Assembly (NCBI GenBank): GCA_029582265.1
Contig: CM055816.1
Span: forward strand, 87,815,288 to 87,879,287
DNA length: 64,000 nucleotides
From: Zoroaster sp. YZ-2022
Taxonomy: Eukaryota > Echinodermata > Asteroidea > Forcipulatida > Zoroasteridae
Direction of reading: 5' to 3'
The translations under genes and the position numbers were made by a program. Shown here piece by piece: positions 11,441 to 23,139 of the stretch. A model generated the notes under the pieces. It worked only from the letters and a program-made list of their open reading frames with translations, did not search any database and was not told the origin of the DNA. Each line of letters begins with the position of its first letter. Position 1 is the stretch's first letter.

Positions 11441-12057
11441 CCAGTTGACGTCGGGAATATTTATTTTTTTCCGGTCCCCCGTGCGGGTTTATTTTCAGTG
11501 AAAAATCTGAAAAAATTTCTAGCCATTAATAATTTTTTTTGTCAATGAAACTAAGTTCGGACAACCAAATAAACACCTTTACTCATTGACATTTCGAGAA
11601 TTATATGGCTAGTTTTTTAATTACGGTTGTGTTTGCTCAGCACAATTAGACCGTTGGCAAGCTCCGATGCAACGGCCTATTAGCGACCAGCGCCCGGTCG
11701 AAAAGACGGCATACCTGGAGAGATCTTGAATGCCTCGTAAACAATGGATATAAATCCGTATTTACAAATGCTTGGCTGGTACATCAAAGGAACAGGTCTT
11801 GGATAAAGGGATTAGGCAAAAATCAACAAAAAGAGTGAACTCGTTCAGTATTTGCAGTGCATTTTGTCCGGGGCCACCGAACCGTGACCCCATGGACTCC
11901 GAGAAACGATTGCGTGTATACACGTCAGCCGCCACGTGTGGCGTGTTGACAAGTCTCCCGGTGACACACACAAAAATCGGAATGCGTGTTTAGATGCTCT
12001 CCGATCCGCTGTACAAAACAAAAATTGCGTGTATACACGGCATCCGAAGCGAACTGG
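11441..12057. mobile_element. TTAA element with CCAGTTCGC-type ends (lambda), copy 2
   Basis: 617 bp between TTAA 11437-11440 and 12058-12061, ends CCAGTTGACG and CGAAGCGAACTGG, with GCGTGTATACACG words near the right end shared with copy 1. No transposase-like frame. Confidence 0.8.
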
Positions 12058-12219
12058 TTAACAGCCTGCCGGGGCTGTATACACATACATGTACATGTAC
12101 ATGTACTCCCCAAGAACTTTTGAATGATCCTGGAATGATGATTCAAAGTAGCTCAAAGACAGGGATAATACTAAAAGCGCCTCGATGACAGAATTCGGTG
12201 CTATACAAAAACTGATTAA

Positions 12220-12543
12220 CCCTCCTACTGTTTGACCATTTGAAACCATTCAAAATTTCCACTTACATGTACCAAAATGCCCATTGGTTTTGTACACACG
12301 TGGTGATACCATTTGAACAGTGTTGGTGGCAAGCTTTACTACCATTCAAATGCATAGAGTGTCCATTGATTCAGTTTCACCACTTAGAAGTATCCAAACA
12401 AGGTTTTGTATTAGCTGACCTACCATTCAAAACCATTTGGGGAAATCAATACTGTACAGTTAATTCACCATTCAAAACCACAAAAGCGAATGGTTTCAAA
12501 TGGTGGATCAACTTGTATGAAAAAGGTACCAGAAGTAGGAGGG
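12220..12543 (+). mobile_element. TTAA element, alpha family, copy 2
   Basis: CCCTCCTACTGTTTG at the left and AGAAGTAGGAGGG at the right, between TTAA 12216-12219 and TTAA 12544-12547. Interior CCATTTGAA/CCATTCAAA words are in the same order as the 18.3 kb copy, with an internal deletion. Confidence 0.88.
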
Positions 12544-12549
12544 TTAATA

Positions 12550-13299
12550 TTAGTAAAATAAATAATCTTAAATGTCCAAGACAGTTAAGATAATCTGATT
12601 GGCTGCCTGCTGAATGCATTTTGGGTGATGATAACCAATCAGCAAGTAAGCGAGTATGCGCCAAATACACGTACGCAAGTATGCACCACACAGGAATGAA
12701 CCAATCAGAGAGTAGACGTTTGTATTCGCATCACACAGACTCACAGGCCAAGTTGGAATATCGTCCGTTCTCAAACGCTGAATTTGTCAGATTCTTTCTG
12801 GCTCTCTTTCAATACAAATGGCAAATGCTGGATGTTGAAATGCTGGATGTTGAAATGTTGAAAGCGAAATCAAGTTGGCTCAGACCTTTATCGCTCGTGG
12901 CCACGACCCTCAGTCCTACAGGAAAGACTGCGAGACCAACTTTTATACCACACGCGCACAGTATGAATTTCATCAACCATGAAGATATTTAGCTGTACAT
13001 AGTCTGTGAGGTGTCAGTTTCAATCAAGCACTACGGATTGACCTTCAACATAACACTCTGATTCAATTGTCTGTCCGTATCAATCATACTCACTAGTGTG
13101 CAAAGTGGGGATAGGATGACTTTGAAGATACTTGGCAAAGCATTCCAGTGCCATATTTTATCAGGGGTCGAAATTAACTTGAATTTTATGGTAGCCCACA
13201 GGACTAGTTATGTCAAAATTTTAATAGTCCTTATTATTTTTTATTAGTCTTGAAAAATGTGAATATAAAGTATACAAGAACAATTGATTTAATCTTGCC
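12550..13299. other. Largely single-copy stretch with three CCAAT boxes
   Basis: CTGATTGGCTGCC (12595), AACCAATCAGC (12632) and AACCAATCAGAG (12707) lie within 120 bp. A short open frame (12621-12992) has a GCTGGATGTTGAAAT duplication and no recognisable domain. Promoter-like but unassigned. Confidence 0.35.
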
Positions 13300-13525
13300 C
13301 TAAGGGGGCTGTAGCCCCCCCTAAAATCGTAAATAAAAAATTTTTAAAGGAGAGAAAAAGAGAGAAAGAGGGGGAGGGGAGGGGAGAATGCACTCCCATT
13401 CCCTCACTGTGTTTTGCTTTTCTCTCCCTTTGATTATTTCATTGTAATTTTGTAGTACTGAAAAAAAAAATTGTTTTTGATTCTCAGCCCCCCCCCTAAA
13501 AAATGTTCTGGATCCGCCCATGAAC
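13300..13525. mobile_element. Miniature element ending TGGGCGGATCCAGAAC / GGGGGCTGTAGCCCC, copy 1
   Basis: GGGGGCTGTAGCCCCCCCTA at the left, ATTCTCAGCCCCCCCCCTAA and TTCTGGATCCGCCCA at the right. The same element is reversed at 60662-60975. Confidence 0.75.
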
Positions 13526-13539
13526 CAGGGCTTCTGGAA

Positions 13540-13780
13540 GGCCTAGCCCAGCCAAGTACAACTCATTATACTGGCTGCACTGCAGTTGTCAACAAAAGAC
13601 AGCTGAGGTGTCGGTCAAGTCTGTGTTAACAATAAGAGCTATTTGAGATCTATTCACCAGTAAAGGGCCGTTTGTGCTCAGCTCAGGGATTAATATGTAG
13701 GCCAGTCGGCCTGGGTAAAGCTGGGTCTGGCCAGGCTTCTCAAAGGTTTGGCTGTACCATCACTTTGGCCATCCTCCCTT
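13540..13780. mobile_element. GGCCTGG-rich miniature element, diverged copy
   Basis: GGAAGGCCTAGCCCAGCCAA and GGCCAGGCTTCTCAAAGGTT with TACCATCACTTTGGCCATCC. Confidence 0.7.
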
Positions 13781-13907
13781 TATCATACTGTACAATACAG
13801 CAGACTTTGTATGATACATGAGTCTGACTCTTGCCCGTTGCGAATTGGACTTGGACTCCCAACTCAGAGGTTTGTAACTCGGGCTCGGAGATATTTTAGT
13901 TGTTTAG

Positions 13908-14229
13908 CCCTCCTATGTACAGTGCAGTTTGCCATAGAATTGTCAGACCTTTCAAAACCTTTCAAGTTTGCTGTACTGAAGGGTTTTGAAAGGTGAGAAA
14001 ACTGTCTGACAAAAGGGACCTATGAAAGGTTTCGAAAGGTGAAACAACTCTCTGAACAAACTGGTGTTGAAATGTTTCAATACCTTTCAAAAAGGGTATT
14101 GAAAGGTGTGGTACATGTAGTTCAGTAGCAACAAATTCTGGAGGGTTTTAAAGGGTTCATGCATTATTGATAGCCATTTTGCCAGTAAGCAGATTTTGAA
14201 AGGTTTTGAAAGGTCAAACCATAGGAGGG
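13908..14229 (+). mobile_element. TTAA element, CTTTCAAAACC-keyword family (gamma), copy 1
   Basis: TTAG at 13904-13907 and TTAA at 14230-14233 flank CCCTCCTATGTACAGTGCAG and CCATAGGAGGG. The interior is made of CCTTTCAAAA and TTTTGAAAGG words. Confidence 0.84.
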
Positions 14230-14233
14230 TTAA

Positions 14234-15485
14234 AGATATCTTGCCCGTGTTTGACTCAAGAGACCCAAAAAAGTGAAAGATAATATCGTGACTGAACGAA
14301 AATAAATAAATGATGAAATTTAGATGTCGCAAACTGTATAAAAGTGGTATTTAAAACGCGCTTGATTCTGATTGACAGCCGCGCTGGCCAATCGGAAGAC
14401 TGCACACGCCCTCGTGCAAGCTGAGTTTTAAAACAGTGCGAATAGGACTGGGAGGGGTAACTAGTCAGAACAAGGCAGCTGTTAAACTGCCTCTGCCCCT
14501 ATAAGCAATTGTGGCTAAGTGTCTTGCTCAAGGACACAAGTCAGTGTCACGACCGGGATTCGAACCCATATTCTGCTGCGAACACCAGAAATTGAGTCTG
14601 TCCTTGACAGATTTTTTCGTTCAGTGTCTCAAATGAAAGCTTATAGTTCCTTACCCCCAGAAAAATAGCAATTCAACATTTAAAAAAATGTTTTAACATC
14701 AAATCGGCCCAAACGCAAGTAAGTCGCAAGTCCCTTAACCCCAAGTTCAAAGTCAAGTCACAAAATGATGTGACTCGAGCACGACTTGAGTGGCCAACTC
14801 TGATACAGGCTACCTAATACCAATGCTATAACACGTACATGTACATGTACCTACCTAACCTTTTCATGAATATGGCAAGTACATGTACAATACATGTAAC
14901 TAGAGCGTGAATCATGTCTGGGGTATGCAAAGATGGCCTTACATACTGCTCTTTATGTAATATGATCATATGCTATATACTGGAACTATAGCTAGATGAC
15001 ATAGCTGTGTAATTCTGGTGTTACACAACCTGCCCGTAATAAACGCAGTCACTGATCTTTTTAATTCTTAATTTTTAATTTTTAAATTTTTAATTCATTG
15101 TTTTTATATTTATATGTATCATTTATCATTTATCATTTATATTTATATTTATCATTTATCATTTATCATTTATATTTATATTTATCATTTATCATTTATC
15201 ATTTATCATTTATATTTATATGTATATTTATCATTTCCTGTAATTGGCGGCTCGTCTGCTGTTGGAATTGGACAATAAATAAATAAATAAATAAATAAAT
15301 AAAAAATAAAAAATCTCTAAGATACTAAAAGGGAACGTTTCAGTTCAAAAATTGTGCAAACTTTTGGGGCAGAAAAATTGTATGTGTACATTACGCTATT
15401 AACTCTGAATAGAAAATCTCCGAGAAGGATGTGAAGCTTTGCATGGTGGAGTGTACTTAGGAGTACGGTTGCGGTAGCACCATGT
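14234..15485. other. No gene; mixed single-copy and simple sequence
   Basis: GATTCTGATTGACAGCCGCG (14363-14420) recurs inverted at 22195-22255, each time with GGCCAATCGG. ATTTATC-type simple repeat at 15110-15235. The rest shows nothing recognisable. Confidence 0.45.
14495..14600 (-). mobile_element. SINE head fragment
   Basis: AGTGTCTTGCTCAAGGACAC and CGGGATTCGAACCCATATTC, the head and start of the body only. Confidence 0.78.
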
Positions 15486-15645
15486 AGTGTCGTGGAGTGT
15501 CGTGGCCGAGCAGTCTACATTAGCTTACCGGACTCAAGTTCTGGTGTTAGCAGCAGAATGTGGATTCGAATCCCGGTCATGACACTTGTGTCCTTGAGCA
15601 AGACACTTAACCATAATTGCTTATAGGGGCAGAGGCAGTACATGC
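15486..15645 (+). mobile_element. SINE head fragment
   Basis: GTCGTGGCCGAGCAGTCTAC, then GATTCGAATCCCGGTCATGA and TGTCCTTGAGCAAGACACTT. Confidence 0.82.
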
Positions 15646-15809
15646 ATATAAATATTTACCTTTTCTTTTTTATTCGATTACGATATTGAGAACCTTTTTA
15701 AGTTATCAAGATATCGGCAAATCGCGATTAAAAAAAGAATTGACATTGTGAGCCAAGTCAGAAATTCTATGAAAACAAAATTAGTAAGGTAAATAATGAA
15801 CCACAGCTT

Positions 15810-16078
15810 AGGGACAAGGGCCAAAGTCATGGTACAGCCAAGCCTTTGAGAAGCCCGGCCAGGCCCAGGCTTTTCCCCTGCCTACTGGCCTACATGTATA
15901 TAATGAGCTCTGCTTGCCTGGGCTAGGCCCTCCAGAAGCCCAGGTTAGGTTGATTGGCAGGTACTGTATTGTTACAGGATTAGTACTCACAAAAGACAAT
16001 TAGGAGGCCAGGTAGCCTAGGCCTGGCCAGGCTTCTCAAAGGCTTGGCTGTACCATGACTTTGGCCCTCCTCCCTTAG
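15810..16078. mobile_element. GGCCTGG-rich miniature element with AGGGCCAAAGTCATGGTACA ends
   Basis: GGGCCAAAGTCATGGTACAG at the left and GTACCATGACTTTGGCCCTC at the right, an inverted pair that continues through AGCCAAGCCTTTGAGAAGCC. Confidence 0.85.
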
Positions 16079-16117
16079 ACTGGCACCCTTTTTAAGCTCA
16101 ACAGTAAACCTGACATT

Positions 16118-16848
16118 AGCTTGGGCGATAACACGATAATATCAAACATCGCGATGCCTTTTTTATTCGATTATGATATCGAATACCTTCTTAAGTTATC
16201 GAGATATCGGCAAATCGCAATTAAAGATATACTACTCAAAACAATTTAGGGAACACCGGAATAATTTCAGTTAAAGCAAGATCATTTATTTCAGATAAAC
16301 ACAATGTTTCACAGAATTGATGAGAAACAACTGCACAATGAAACAGATGATAAAAGATGCATGTAGTGATTACACATTTCATGACATGACTACTGAAAGA
16401 GAGAGGGGGTTGCAAATGAAAATCCCGGTTCATGGAACATTTCAAACCTATTTGATGTTAAAAATCTGGTGTTCCCTAAATTGTTTTGAGTAGTATATCA
16501 CGATTAAAAAAAAAAATTTTTTTAAAAATTAAAAAAAATCGCCATTGTGACTCAAGTCATAAATTCCATGGAAACAAAATTAGGACAGTCTTTTCAGCTT
16601 TTGGAAATGAGAAAAGACAAGTGAACTACTTCACGAATTTGTGATTTATTGTGATGCTTATAGAGGGGTACACACCTGTGGTTATCAACTCTAAAGTAAT
16701 CATGCATCAATGAAAAAAAATCGCTATGTATGTTTGCCGATATACAATGTATTGTGGATGAAAAAAAAAAAAAATTTAAAATGGAAAAAAAAAAAAATAA
16801 ATAAAATAAATAAATAAAATAAAAAAATCGATATCGGCCCAAGCTTAC
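16118..16848. mobile_element. Miniature element with TTGGGC(C)GATA ends
   Basis: GCTTGGGCGATAACACGATA at the left, ATCGATATCGGCCCAAGC at the right; inner words ATCGAGATATCGGCAAATCG. A fragment lies at 15655-15790. Split by the Tc1-type element of 16232-16493. Confidence 0.7.
16232..16493. mobile_element. Tc1/mariner-type miniature element (CTACTCAAAACAATTTAGGG ends), copy 1
   Basis: 262 bp with TA at 16230-16231 and 16494-16495. Nested in the TTGGGCGATAACACG repeat (16118-16848). Confidence 0.9.
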
Positions 16849-17204
16849 TGCCAATGGAATGAGGAATCAATGGAGGTGGAAAAAGAGGAATTTGGGAGAA
16901 CAGAAATGAGTAGAATGATTAAAGAGATATAAATATATGCATCCATACTTTATAAGAAGGTACAGTGTAAATGCAAAAAGGGAAATCGGGAAATTATGGA
17001 TAAAAAATGCCCATTTACAGACATTTCACCCAAAAACCAACACCCTCTGATAAAAAGTCAATGTCAAACATGCAATTTATTCCGTAGACACCACGGCATT
17101 GTACTCCAAATGCGCACATGCACAACGAGCTTGTTACAAGTTTTGCTTCCCCTGCTGTGGGGCATCATGGGATCTAGGTGTTTCCACGCAAAGCTAGTTC
17201 CTAG

Positions 17205-17890
17205 CCCTAACTCCCTGGGCCCATTTGCTTACACATACATGTAACTACATGTACATGTAGTCTTGGTTCAATACTGTGTTTCTATGTTTATGATACACGA
17301 TCCGACGGCGGTACACGAATGCTACAATTATGAACCGCTACCACACACATGAACCGCTATCTTGGGAACTTACATGTATATAATACCCCACCCCCCAAAA
17401 AAATGGGGGGAAACCACTATGCATGCGTCAATTTGAAATGCTAGTGTGGCCCACATTTTTAGTGCGCACACGCATAAACAACAACGGACTGTCGTGTTCA
17501 CTGATCGACAACTTCACGGCAGTCCGTTGCGGGTGCCAAGACTACCACATACAATGTACATGTAACCTGAATCCTCCAAAATCCTTCAGTAGTAAAGCAA
17601 GCACATGACATGTACAATGTATGCACACATGTGTTTCTAATCTGTGATACATGTACATGGCCAGGGACCCTCCCTGCATGCACGGAGCAATAAACAGTGT
17701 CCACTGACCCAAGCACTGACCTTGCAATCACTACAACAAACATGGATGTACATGTACCGTGGAAAGGCAAGTATGCCTGATAACCTCAATCCTCCAAAAT
17801 CCTTCACTTTAGCAAAGAACATGTAGCATGTAACCTTAATCCTTCAAAATCCTTCACTTTAGCAAAGAGGATTTTGGAGGATTTGGGAAG
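17205..17890 (-). mobile_element. Delta element, reverse orientation, with about 300 bp of foreign sequence
   Basis: Left end CCCTAACTCCCTGGGCCC, right part GGATTTTGGAGGATTTGGGAA. Between 17245 and 17555 lies unrelated, apparently single-copy sequence (TGTCGTGTTCACTGATCGAC region) that other copies lack. The target duplication is not preserved. Confidence 0.7.
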
Positions 17891-18300
17891 ACGCAATCTT
17901 AAACTAGACGCAGGCAAACCATCAGCTGTGGGGAGATACAGTTCTCTCACACTGCTTGTTTTTGAGACCTCGCGCGTCAGTTTGCGGAACAATACGTCAC
18001 AAATGGGTCAAATCCATGGTTCTTGGAGTACTATGCCGTAGACTAGGTTAAAACATGAGCGGCACACTTCATGAAGATAATAGACTTCTGGTATGAGGAA
18101 TGGTATAGATCCACTGCCAAGAATGAGATATCAAAGCAAAAACAAACGTAATATGACACATACCACTGGATCACAACGCTATGAATCAGGCAATGAGATG
18201 ACAATGAGGGTGAAATGGGAAAAAACAAAATTAAACAATGCAAAATTAAACAATGCAAAATTAAAACAATGAAACATGGTACAGTATGTACATGTATTAA

Positions 18301-18673
18301 CCCTCCTACTGTTTGACCATTTGAAACCATTCAAAATTTCCACTTACCAAAATGCCCATTGGTTTTGTACACACATGGTGATACCATTTGAACAGTGTTG
18401 GTAGCAAGCTTTACTACCATTCAAATCCATTCAAATGCATAGAGGGTCCATTGATTCACCACTTAGAAGTATCCAAACAAGGTTTTGTATTAGCTGTACT
18501 ACCATTTGGAAAGATCCAAACAAGGTTTTGTATTAGCTGACCTACCATTCAAAACCATTTGGGGAAATCAATACTGCACACAGTTACATGTATTTCACCA
18601 TTCAAAACCACAAAAGCGAATGGTTTCAAATGGTGGATCAACTTGTATGAAAAAGGTACCAGAAGTAGGAGGG
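18301..18673 (+). mobile_element. TTAA element, alpha family, copy 3
   Basis: 373 bp between TTAA 18297-18300 and TTAA 18674-18677, with ends CCCTCCTACTG and GAAGTAGGAGGG. It holds at least eight CCATTTGAA/CCATTCAAA-type words in both orientations. No reading frame is conserved with the other copies, so it is non-autonomous. Confidence 0.88.
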
Positions 18674-18754
18674 TTAATTATTTAAAGCAATTCAACAATG
18701 AATGCAAATAAAACCTTAACCATACAACATACAAAAATAGCTGGGTGTGATTTG

Positions 18755-19015
18755 ACAAAAGTAAAAAATCCTGAAAATGGGTAGCGGGCCTGGGTCTCCC
18801 TTTGGTCTAGAGGACAAAGCCCCCCGAACCTCCTGGATGTTTGCTTATGGAGGATTTACAGACTCTCCACATCCCCACAAACAAGAAACTAGAGGTTTGG
18901 AGACAACAAAGGCTACTTCTTTCTTTCCTTGGTGGTTACTTTTCTTCTTTCAAGAAAATTTTGAGGGAAAGGGAGGTTTTAAAAAATCCTGAGAAAGCAC
19001 AGGCCTTTAAATATG
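18755..19015. repeat. Interspersed repeat (GTAGCGGGCCTGGGTCTCCC), copy 2
   Basis: Near-identical to copy 1 over its whole length, including the TTCAAGAAAATTTTGAGG end. Confidence 0.8.
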
Positions 19016-19064
19016 TAGTGTATTTCACTTAATGTCTCAATGAAATTGAAGTGAATAATGGATA

Positions 19065-19600
19065 CATTACAAGCATGTACTTGTACCATGGAAAGGCAAG
19101 TATGCCTAATAACCTCAACCCTCCAAAATCCTTCTTAGTAAAGCAAGCACATGACATGTATGCACATGTGTTTCTAATCTGTGATACATGTACATGGCCA
19201 GGGACCCTCCCTGCATGCATGGAGCAATAAACAGTGTCCACTCACCCAAGCACTGACCTTGCAATCACTACAACAAACATGGATGTACATGTACCATGGA
19301 AAGGCAAGTATGCCTAATAACCTCAACCCTCCAAAATCCTTCAGTAGTAAAGCAAGCACATGACATGTACAATGTATGCACACGTGTTTCTAATCTGTGA
19401 TACATGTACATGGCCAGGGACCCTCCCTGCATGCATGGAGCAATAAACAGTGTCCACTCACCCAAGCACTGACCTTGAAATCACTACAACAAACATGGAT
19501 ATACATGTACCATGGAAAGGCAAGTATGCCTAATAACCTCAATCCTCCAAAATCTTTCACTTTAGCAAAGAGGATTTTGGAGGATTTGGGAAGGTTATAG
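19065..19600 (-). repeat. Delta element with tandem central unit
   Basis: The conserved block (TTTCTAATCTGTGATACATG to CCTCCAAAATCCTTC, about 210 bp) is present twice in tandem, ending GAGGATTTTGGAGGATTTGG and GAAGGTTATAG before TTAA. No left terminus. Confidence 0.82.
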
Positions 19601-19604
19601 TTAA

Positions 19605-19921
19605 CCCTCCTACTACACTACAAGGGTCAAAATCAGTCAAAATGTTGACATACTTGCCAAGGTATATCTAATGCACTTAAAAGTCAAACACTGTCAAACC
19701 TTACGTGTAGTAAGTACATTTACAGGTCAAAATGAGTCGACCGTTTTTGACTGGTAAAAGCATTGCCTGGTATTGTTCACTTGGTCAAAATGACAGTAAA
19801 AACCAGTCAAAAATGCCCCTGTGTGCACATTTGGGTCAACGGTCAACAGTCAAAACAGGCAGTTGACTGGTTTTTGACCTCTGCAGCAACTTGCCACTGA
19901 AGTGCATCAATAGTAGGAGGG
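19605..19921 (-). mobile_element. TTAA element, beta family, copy 2
   Basis: Reverse orientation to the 4.2 kb copy. TTAA at 19601-19604 and 19922-19925; ends CCCTCCTACTACACTAC and AATAGTAGGAGGG. It abuts the right end of a CCTCCAAAATCC element. Confidence 0.88.
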
Positions 19922-19984
19922 TTAATGAAACACGTTGTTATTCTGCTGTATCCATGTATTTTTGCATTTAAGTTATCACCAGAC

Positions 19985-20042
19985 TATGAGTATGAGCACT
20001 TTTGGTGGATTTGTGCGCTTCATAAATCTTCATTATTATTAT
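19985..20042 (+). mobile_element. SINE family A tail fragment
   Basis: GAGCACTTTTGGTGGATTTG then TGCGCTTCATAAATCTTCAT and (TTA)n, just 5' of the 20.1 kb LINE. Confidence 0.7.
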
Positions 20043-20124
20043 GTAAAACTACAATGTACATACAATATAAAATAGATTGAAAATACCAATACCTGTGACA
20101 TGTACATAATGTTCATACGTGTAG

Positions 20125-20952
20125 GCTGATGACACAACTCTTTTGTGCAGTTCAAAAGATTCTCTTACCTTACAATCTGAGCTTAATGCAAACTTAAATA
20201 GCATTTCGAAGTGGTTTAATGTAAACAAACTAACTCTTAACATTAATAAAACAAAGCTCATGATATTTGGAACTAAACACACATTACAAAACTTCAAGAA
20301 TATTTCCCTTACGTATGATACAGATATAGTTGAAAGAGTGGACAATTTTAAATACTTGGGTGTTGTTTTTGACCCACAACTAACATGGAATATTGATCAA
20401 TTACATGTAACTTCTAATGTATCCAAACGTATTGGTATAATTCAAAGAATCAAATATTATCTTCCTTCGTCTACTCTGAATTTGCTTGGCAATGCTCTTG
20501 TTATGCCTCTTTTTGATTATTGTAGTTCTGTTTGGTCTAATTGTAATGCTCAATATTCTAATTCTCTTCAAATTCTTCATAATAGGCTTGCCAGAATATT
20601 GCTCTCTGCTGACAGTCGTACTTCAGTTAACGATCTAATGACTAAACTTAGCTGGAATAAATTAGAACAAAGATGGAATGACCAACTTCTTATCACAACA
20701 TTTAAATGTTTACAAGGCAATGCACCTTCATATTTATCGTCAAATTTCTTATTCAGTGATTCTGCCCATTCCAAGGGTACACGGAGTCAAACATTTAAAT
20801 GTTTACTTCTTCCACCATGGAAAACTAATCCAGGTAGACGGTCATTCCACTTTAGAGCTGTAAATCGCTGGAATAAGTTGTCAAATGACATTCGGCTCAA
20901 CTTCAGTACCATGACTACACATATTTTTAAAAATGCCATCAGTACTCATTAA
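20125..20952 (+). pseudogene. 5'-truncated LINE reverse transcriptase (CR1/L2/Rex-like C-terminal part)
   Basis: Open for 276 codons from GCT at 20125, directly after an in-frame TAG. The first residues are ADDTTLLCSS, the catalytic [Y]ADD box of reverse transcriptase, so the copy is cut within this box and lacks endonuclease, fingers and half of the palm. It continues with LNINKTKLMIFG, then FKYLGVVFDPQLTW (the [FY]LG motif), LPSSTLNLLGNALVMPLFDY, a QILHNRLARI segment, and the tail WNKLSNDIR..FKNAISTH, then stop. Order and spacing fit CR1/L2-group LINEs. The frame is intact to the stop, suggesting a recent insertion. Not functional by itself. Confidence 0.9.
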
Positions 20953-21228
20953 TGCTGACTTATTATGATTCCATGTATATTGATATATAGGCCTAATGTA
21001 CATTTATATGTTTACACTTTTAAACCTAATACTATGTTATGACTGTGTATATTATGTACACATACTGTAAATATATCTTGTATACTTTTGTACATTTTAA
21101 ATACATGTAGTGTAGAATACAATAATGTTTTAATCTGGACCTCTTGGGAGACCAGTACTTTGTATTGAAAGAGATATCCAGAATAAAGATAGAATAAACA
21201 AACAAACAAACAAACAAACAAACACACG
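20953..21228 (+). mobile_element. LINE 3' UTR and AAAC tail
   Basis: AT-rich tail after the reverse transcriptase stop. Near the end it reads AGAATAAAGATAGAATAAAC and then (AAAC)n, about 21197-21224. CR1/L2-group elements end in short tandem repeats rather than poly(A), which this fits. CA/TG dinucleotide-rich sequence follows. Confidence 0.75.
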
Positions 21229-21650
21229 TACATGTACACATGTACATGTACATGTACACGTACATGTACCTACATAAAAACACACCAACAACCTTACGTG
21301 TAATTTTGTTTACCCAACTCTTTACAGAATAATTTACAAAATGGTGCAGACAATACGCTCATCATCTGTTGTGCCCCACCATGCATGCCATTAAATGGTT
21401 ACCATGGAAACAGCAATGAAAAATGCTAAGTATTAGGTTGGCTTAGTGGGGAGAGTGAATTGCGCACAGGATAGAAATTGTATTGTTGCACTGCTTGCAG
21501 TATTGTATGCACACATGTACACTGTATGCAATATCTGCTGTTCATGTAGTACAACTGTACGTTTCTACTGTATTGCCCGTGTTTGGGCCGATTTGACAGT
21601 AAACAATAGATTTAAATGTTGAATTGCTATTTTTCTGGGATTAAGGAAAT
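21229..21650. other. No gene recognised
   Basis: A run of ACATGTACATGTACACG-type words, then apparently single-copy AT-rich DNA. Confidence 0.45.
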
Positions 21651-22091
21651 TATAAGACACAATAAAGGGGACCACTTTCCTACCGTCACGTTAGCAGTTT
21701 TTCTAATGGTTGTAATTTTTTTTAATATCTGAAACCACCAAAAAAGAATTTCAACATTTGAATAGACATGCATGCTTATCCTAAAGATAATTTGAGTTGA
21801 TTATTACTATTATTTTTTTAATTACCCTAAAATTTCTATCAACAAATGGACGGAAAAGTGAGGTAACTTTTTCCGTCCAATTTGTATCGAAATTTGAGGG
21901 TAAAGAAATTAATAAATAAATAAATAAATAAAATAAATCAACTCAAATTAGTTCTAGTATAAGCCTGCATGTCCATTCACATGTTGAAACACTTTTTGGT
22001 CGGTTTCAGGTACTTAAAAATAAATAACAACCATTGGAAAAACTGCTAACGTGACGGATGCAAAGTGGCCCCCTTTATTGTGTTTTATGTC
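21651..22091 (-). mobile_element. Miniature element with CACAATAAAGG ends, copy 2
   Basis: Reverse orientation, same central GGACGGAAAAGTGAGGTAAC segment, ends AGACACAATAAAGGGG and CCCCCTTTATTGTG. An ATAA tetranucleotide run expanded at 21909-21932. Confidence 0.85.
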
Positions 22092-22282
22092 ATAACCTTT
22101 CATTTGAGACATTGAATGTAGAAATCCGTCAAGGATTACCAGTAAAATAAACTCAAAATAATCAAATGTGGGCCTGCTGTTTTAATCCTCAGTTTGCATG
22201 AGGGCGTGTGCAGTCTTCCGATTGGCCTGCGCGGCTGTCAATCAGAATCAAGCGAATATACAGTTTATTTATAAGCGCTTAA

Positions 22283-22816
22283 CCCTCCCACTAGTAACAA
22301 GGGTCAAAATCAGTCAAAATGTTGATATATATATACATGTACTACTCAAAACAATTTAGGGAACACGGGAATAATCTCATGATAAAGGATGCATGTAGTG
22401 ATTACACATTTCATGACATGACTACTGAAAGAGAGAGGGGGTTGCAAATGAAAATCCCGGTTCATGGAACATTCCAATAACGGGTGTGACCACCTCTTGC
22501 AGTAAATCCGGTGTTCCCTAAATTGTTTTGTTCCCTAAATTGTTTTGAGTAGTGTACTTGCCAAGGAAGTGCACTTAAAAGTCAAACACTGTCAAACCTT
22601 ACATGTACATAGTAAGTACATTTACAGGTTAAAATGAGTTGACCGTTTTTGACTGGTAAAAGCATCGTCTTTTATTGTTCATGGTGGTCAAAATGACAGT
22701 AAAAACCAGTCAAAAATGCCACTGTGTGCACATCTGGGTCAACAGTCAAAACAGGCAGTTGACTGGTTTGACCTCTATAGCAACTTGCCACTAAAGTGCA
22801 GCACTAAGTAGGAGGG
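22283..22816 (-). mobile_element. TTAA element, beta family, copy 3 (interrupted)
   Basis: TTAA at 22279-22282 and 22817-22820. The interior matches the other beta copies but is split after GTTGATATA by a Tc1-type miniature element at about 22342-22553 and resumes at CTTGCCAAGG. Confidence 0.86.
22342..22553. mobile_element. Tc1/mariner-type miniature element nested in a beta copy
   Basis: Ends CTACTCAAAACAATTTAGGG and its complement, next to TA. Internally deleted compared with the 16.2 and 51.6 kb copies, and the right terminal sequence is partly doubled (two CCCTAAATTGTTTTG words at 22515-22546). Confidence 0.8.
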
Positions 22817-23139
22817 TTAAATACAGTTAAAATATCACTTAAATACAGTTTCCATCATCTGAATTTCACAATGTTATCTTTCAACATGCAGGAAAAAAGG
22901 TACCCCCAATTGTTGGACTTGAAGGGAAATGGTACAGTAGCAAATGCGAAGCATCCGTGGCTTGGCCATACACTGTACCTGATCTGTGACACATGATAAG
23001 GAAGCAAAAATTGGAGCTCCTTTAGGCCAACAAGAAATGTTTCCGGTTTCTGGTCCTCCATGTACATGTAGATCGGCTTCAAAATGCTTTTTTTTTTTTT
23101 TTTTTTTTTTTTTGTTGGGGGGGGGTAATCTTTAAGTGA

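Noticed and set aside
12621..12992. Plus-strand frame of 123 codons
   Set aside because: No homology that I recognise, no splice context, and composition like the flanks; mentioned only as a promoter-like stretch.
17804..17992. Possible exon at 17890-18000 on the minus strand (LTREVSKTSSVRELYLPTAD)
   Set aside because: Attractive peptide, but half of the frame is delta-element sequence and no matching C2CD2L segment or splice pair was found.
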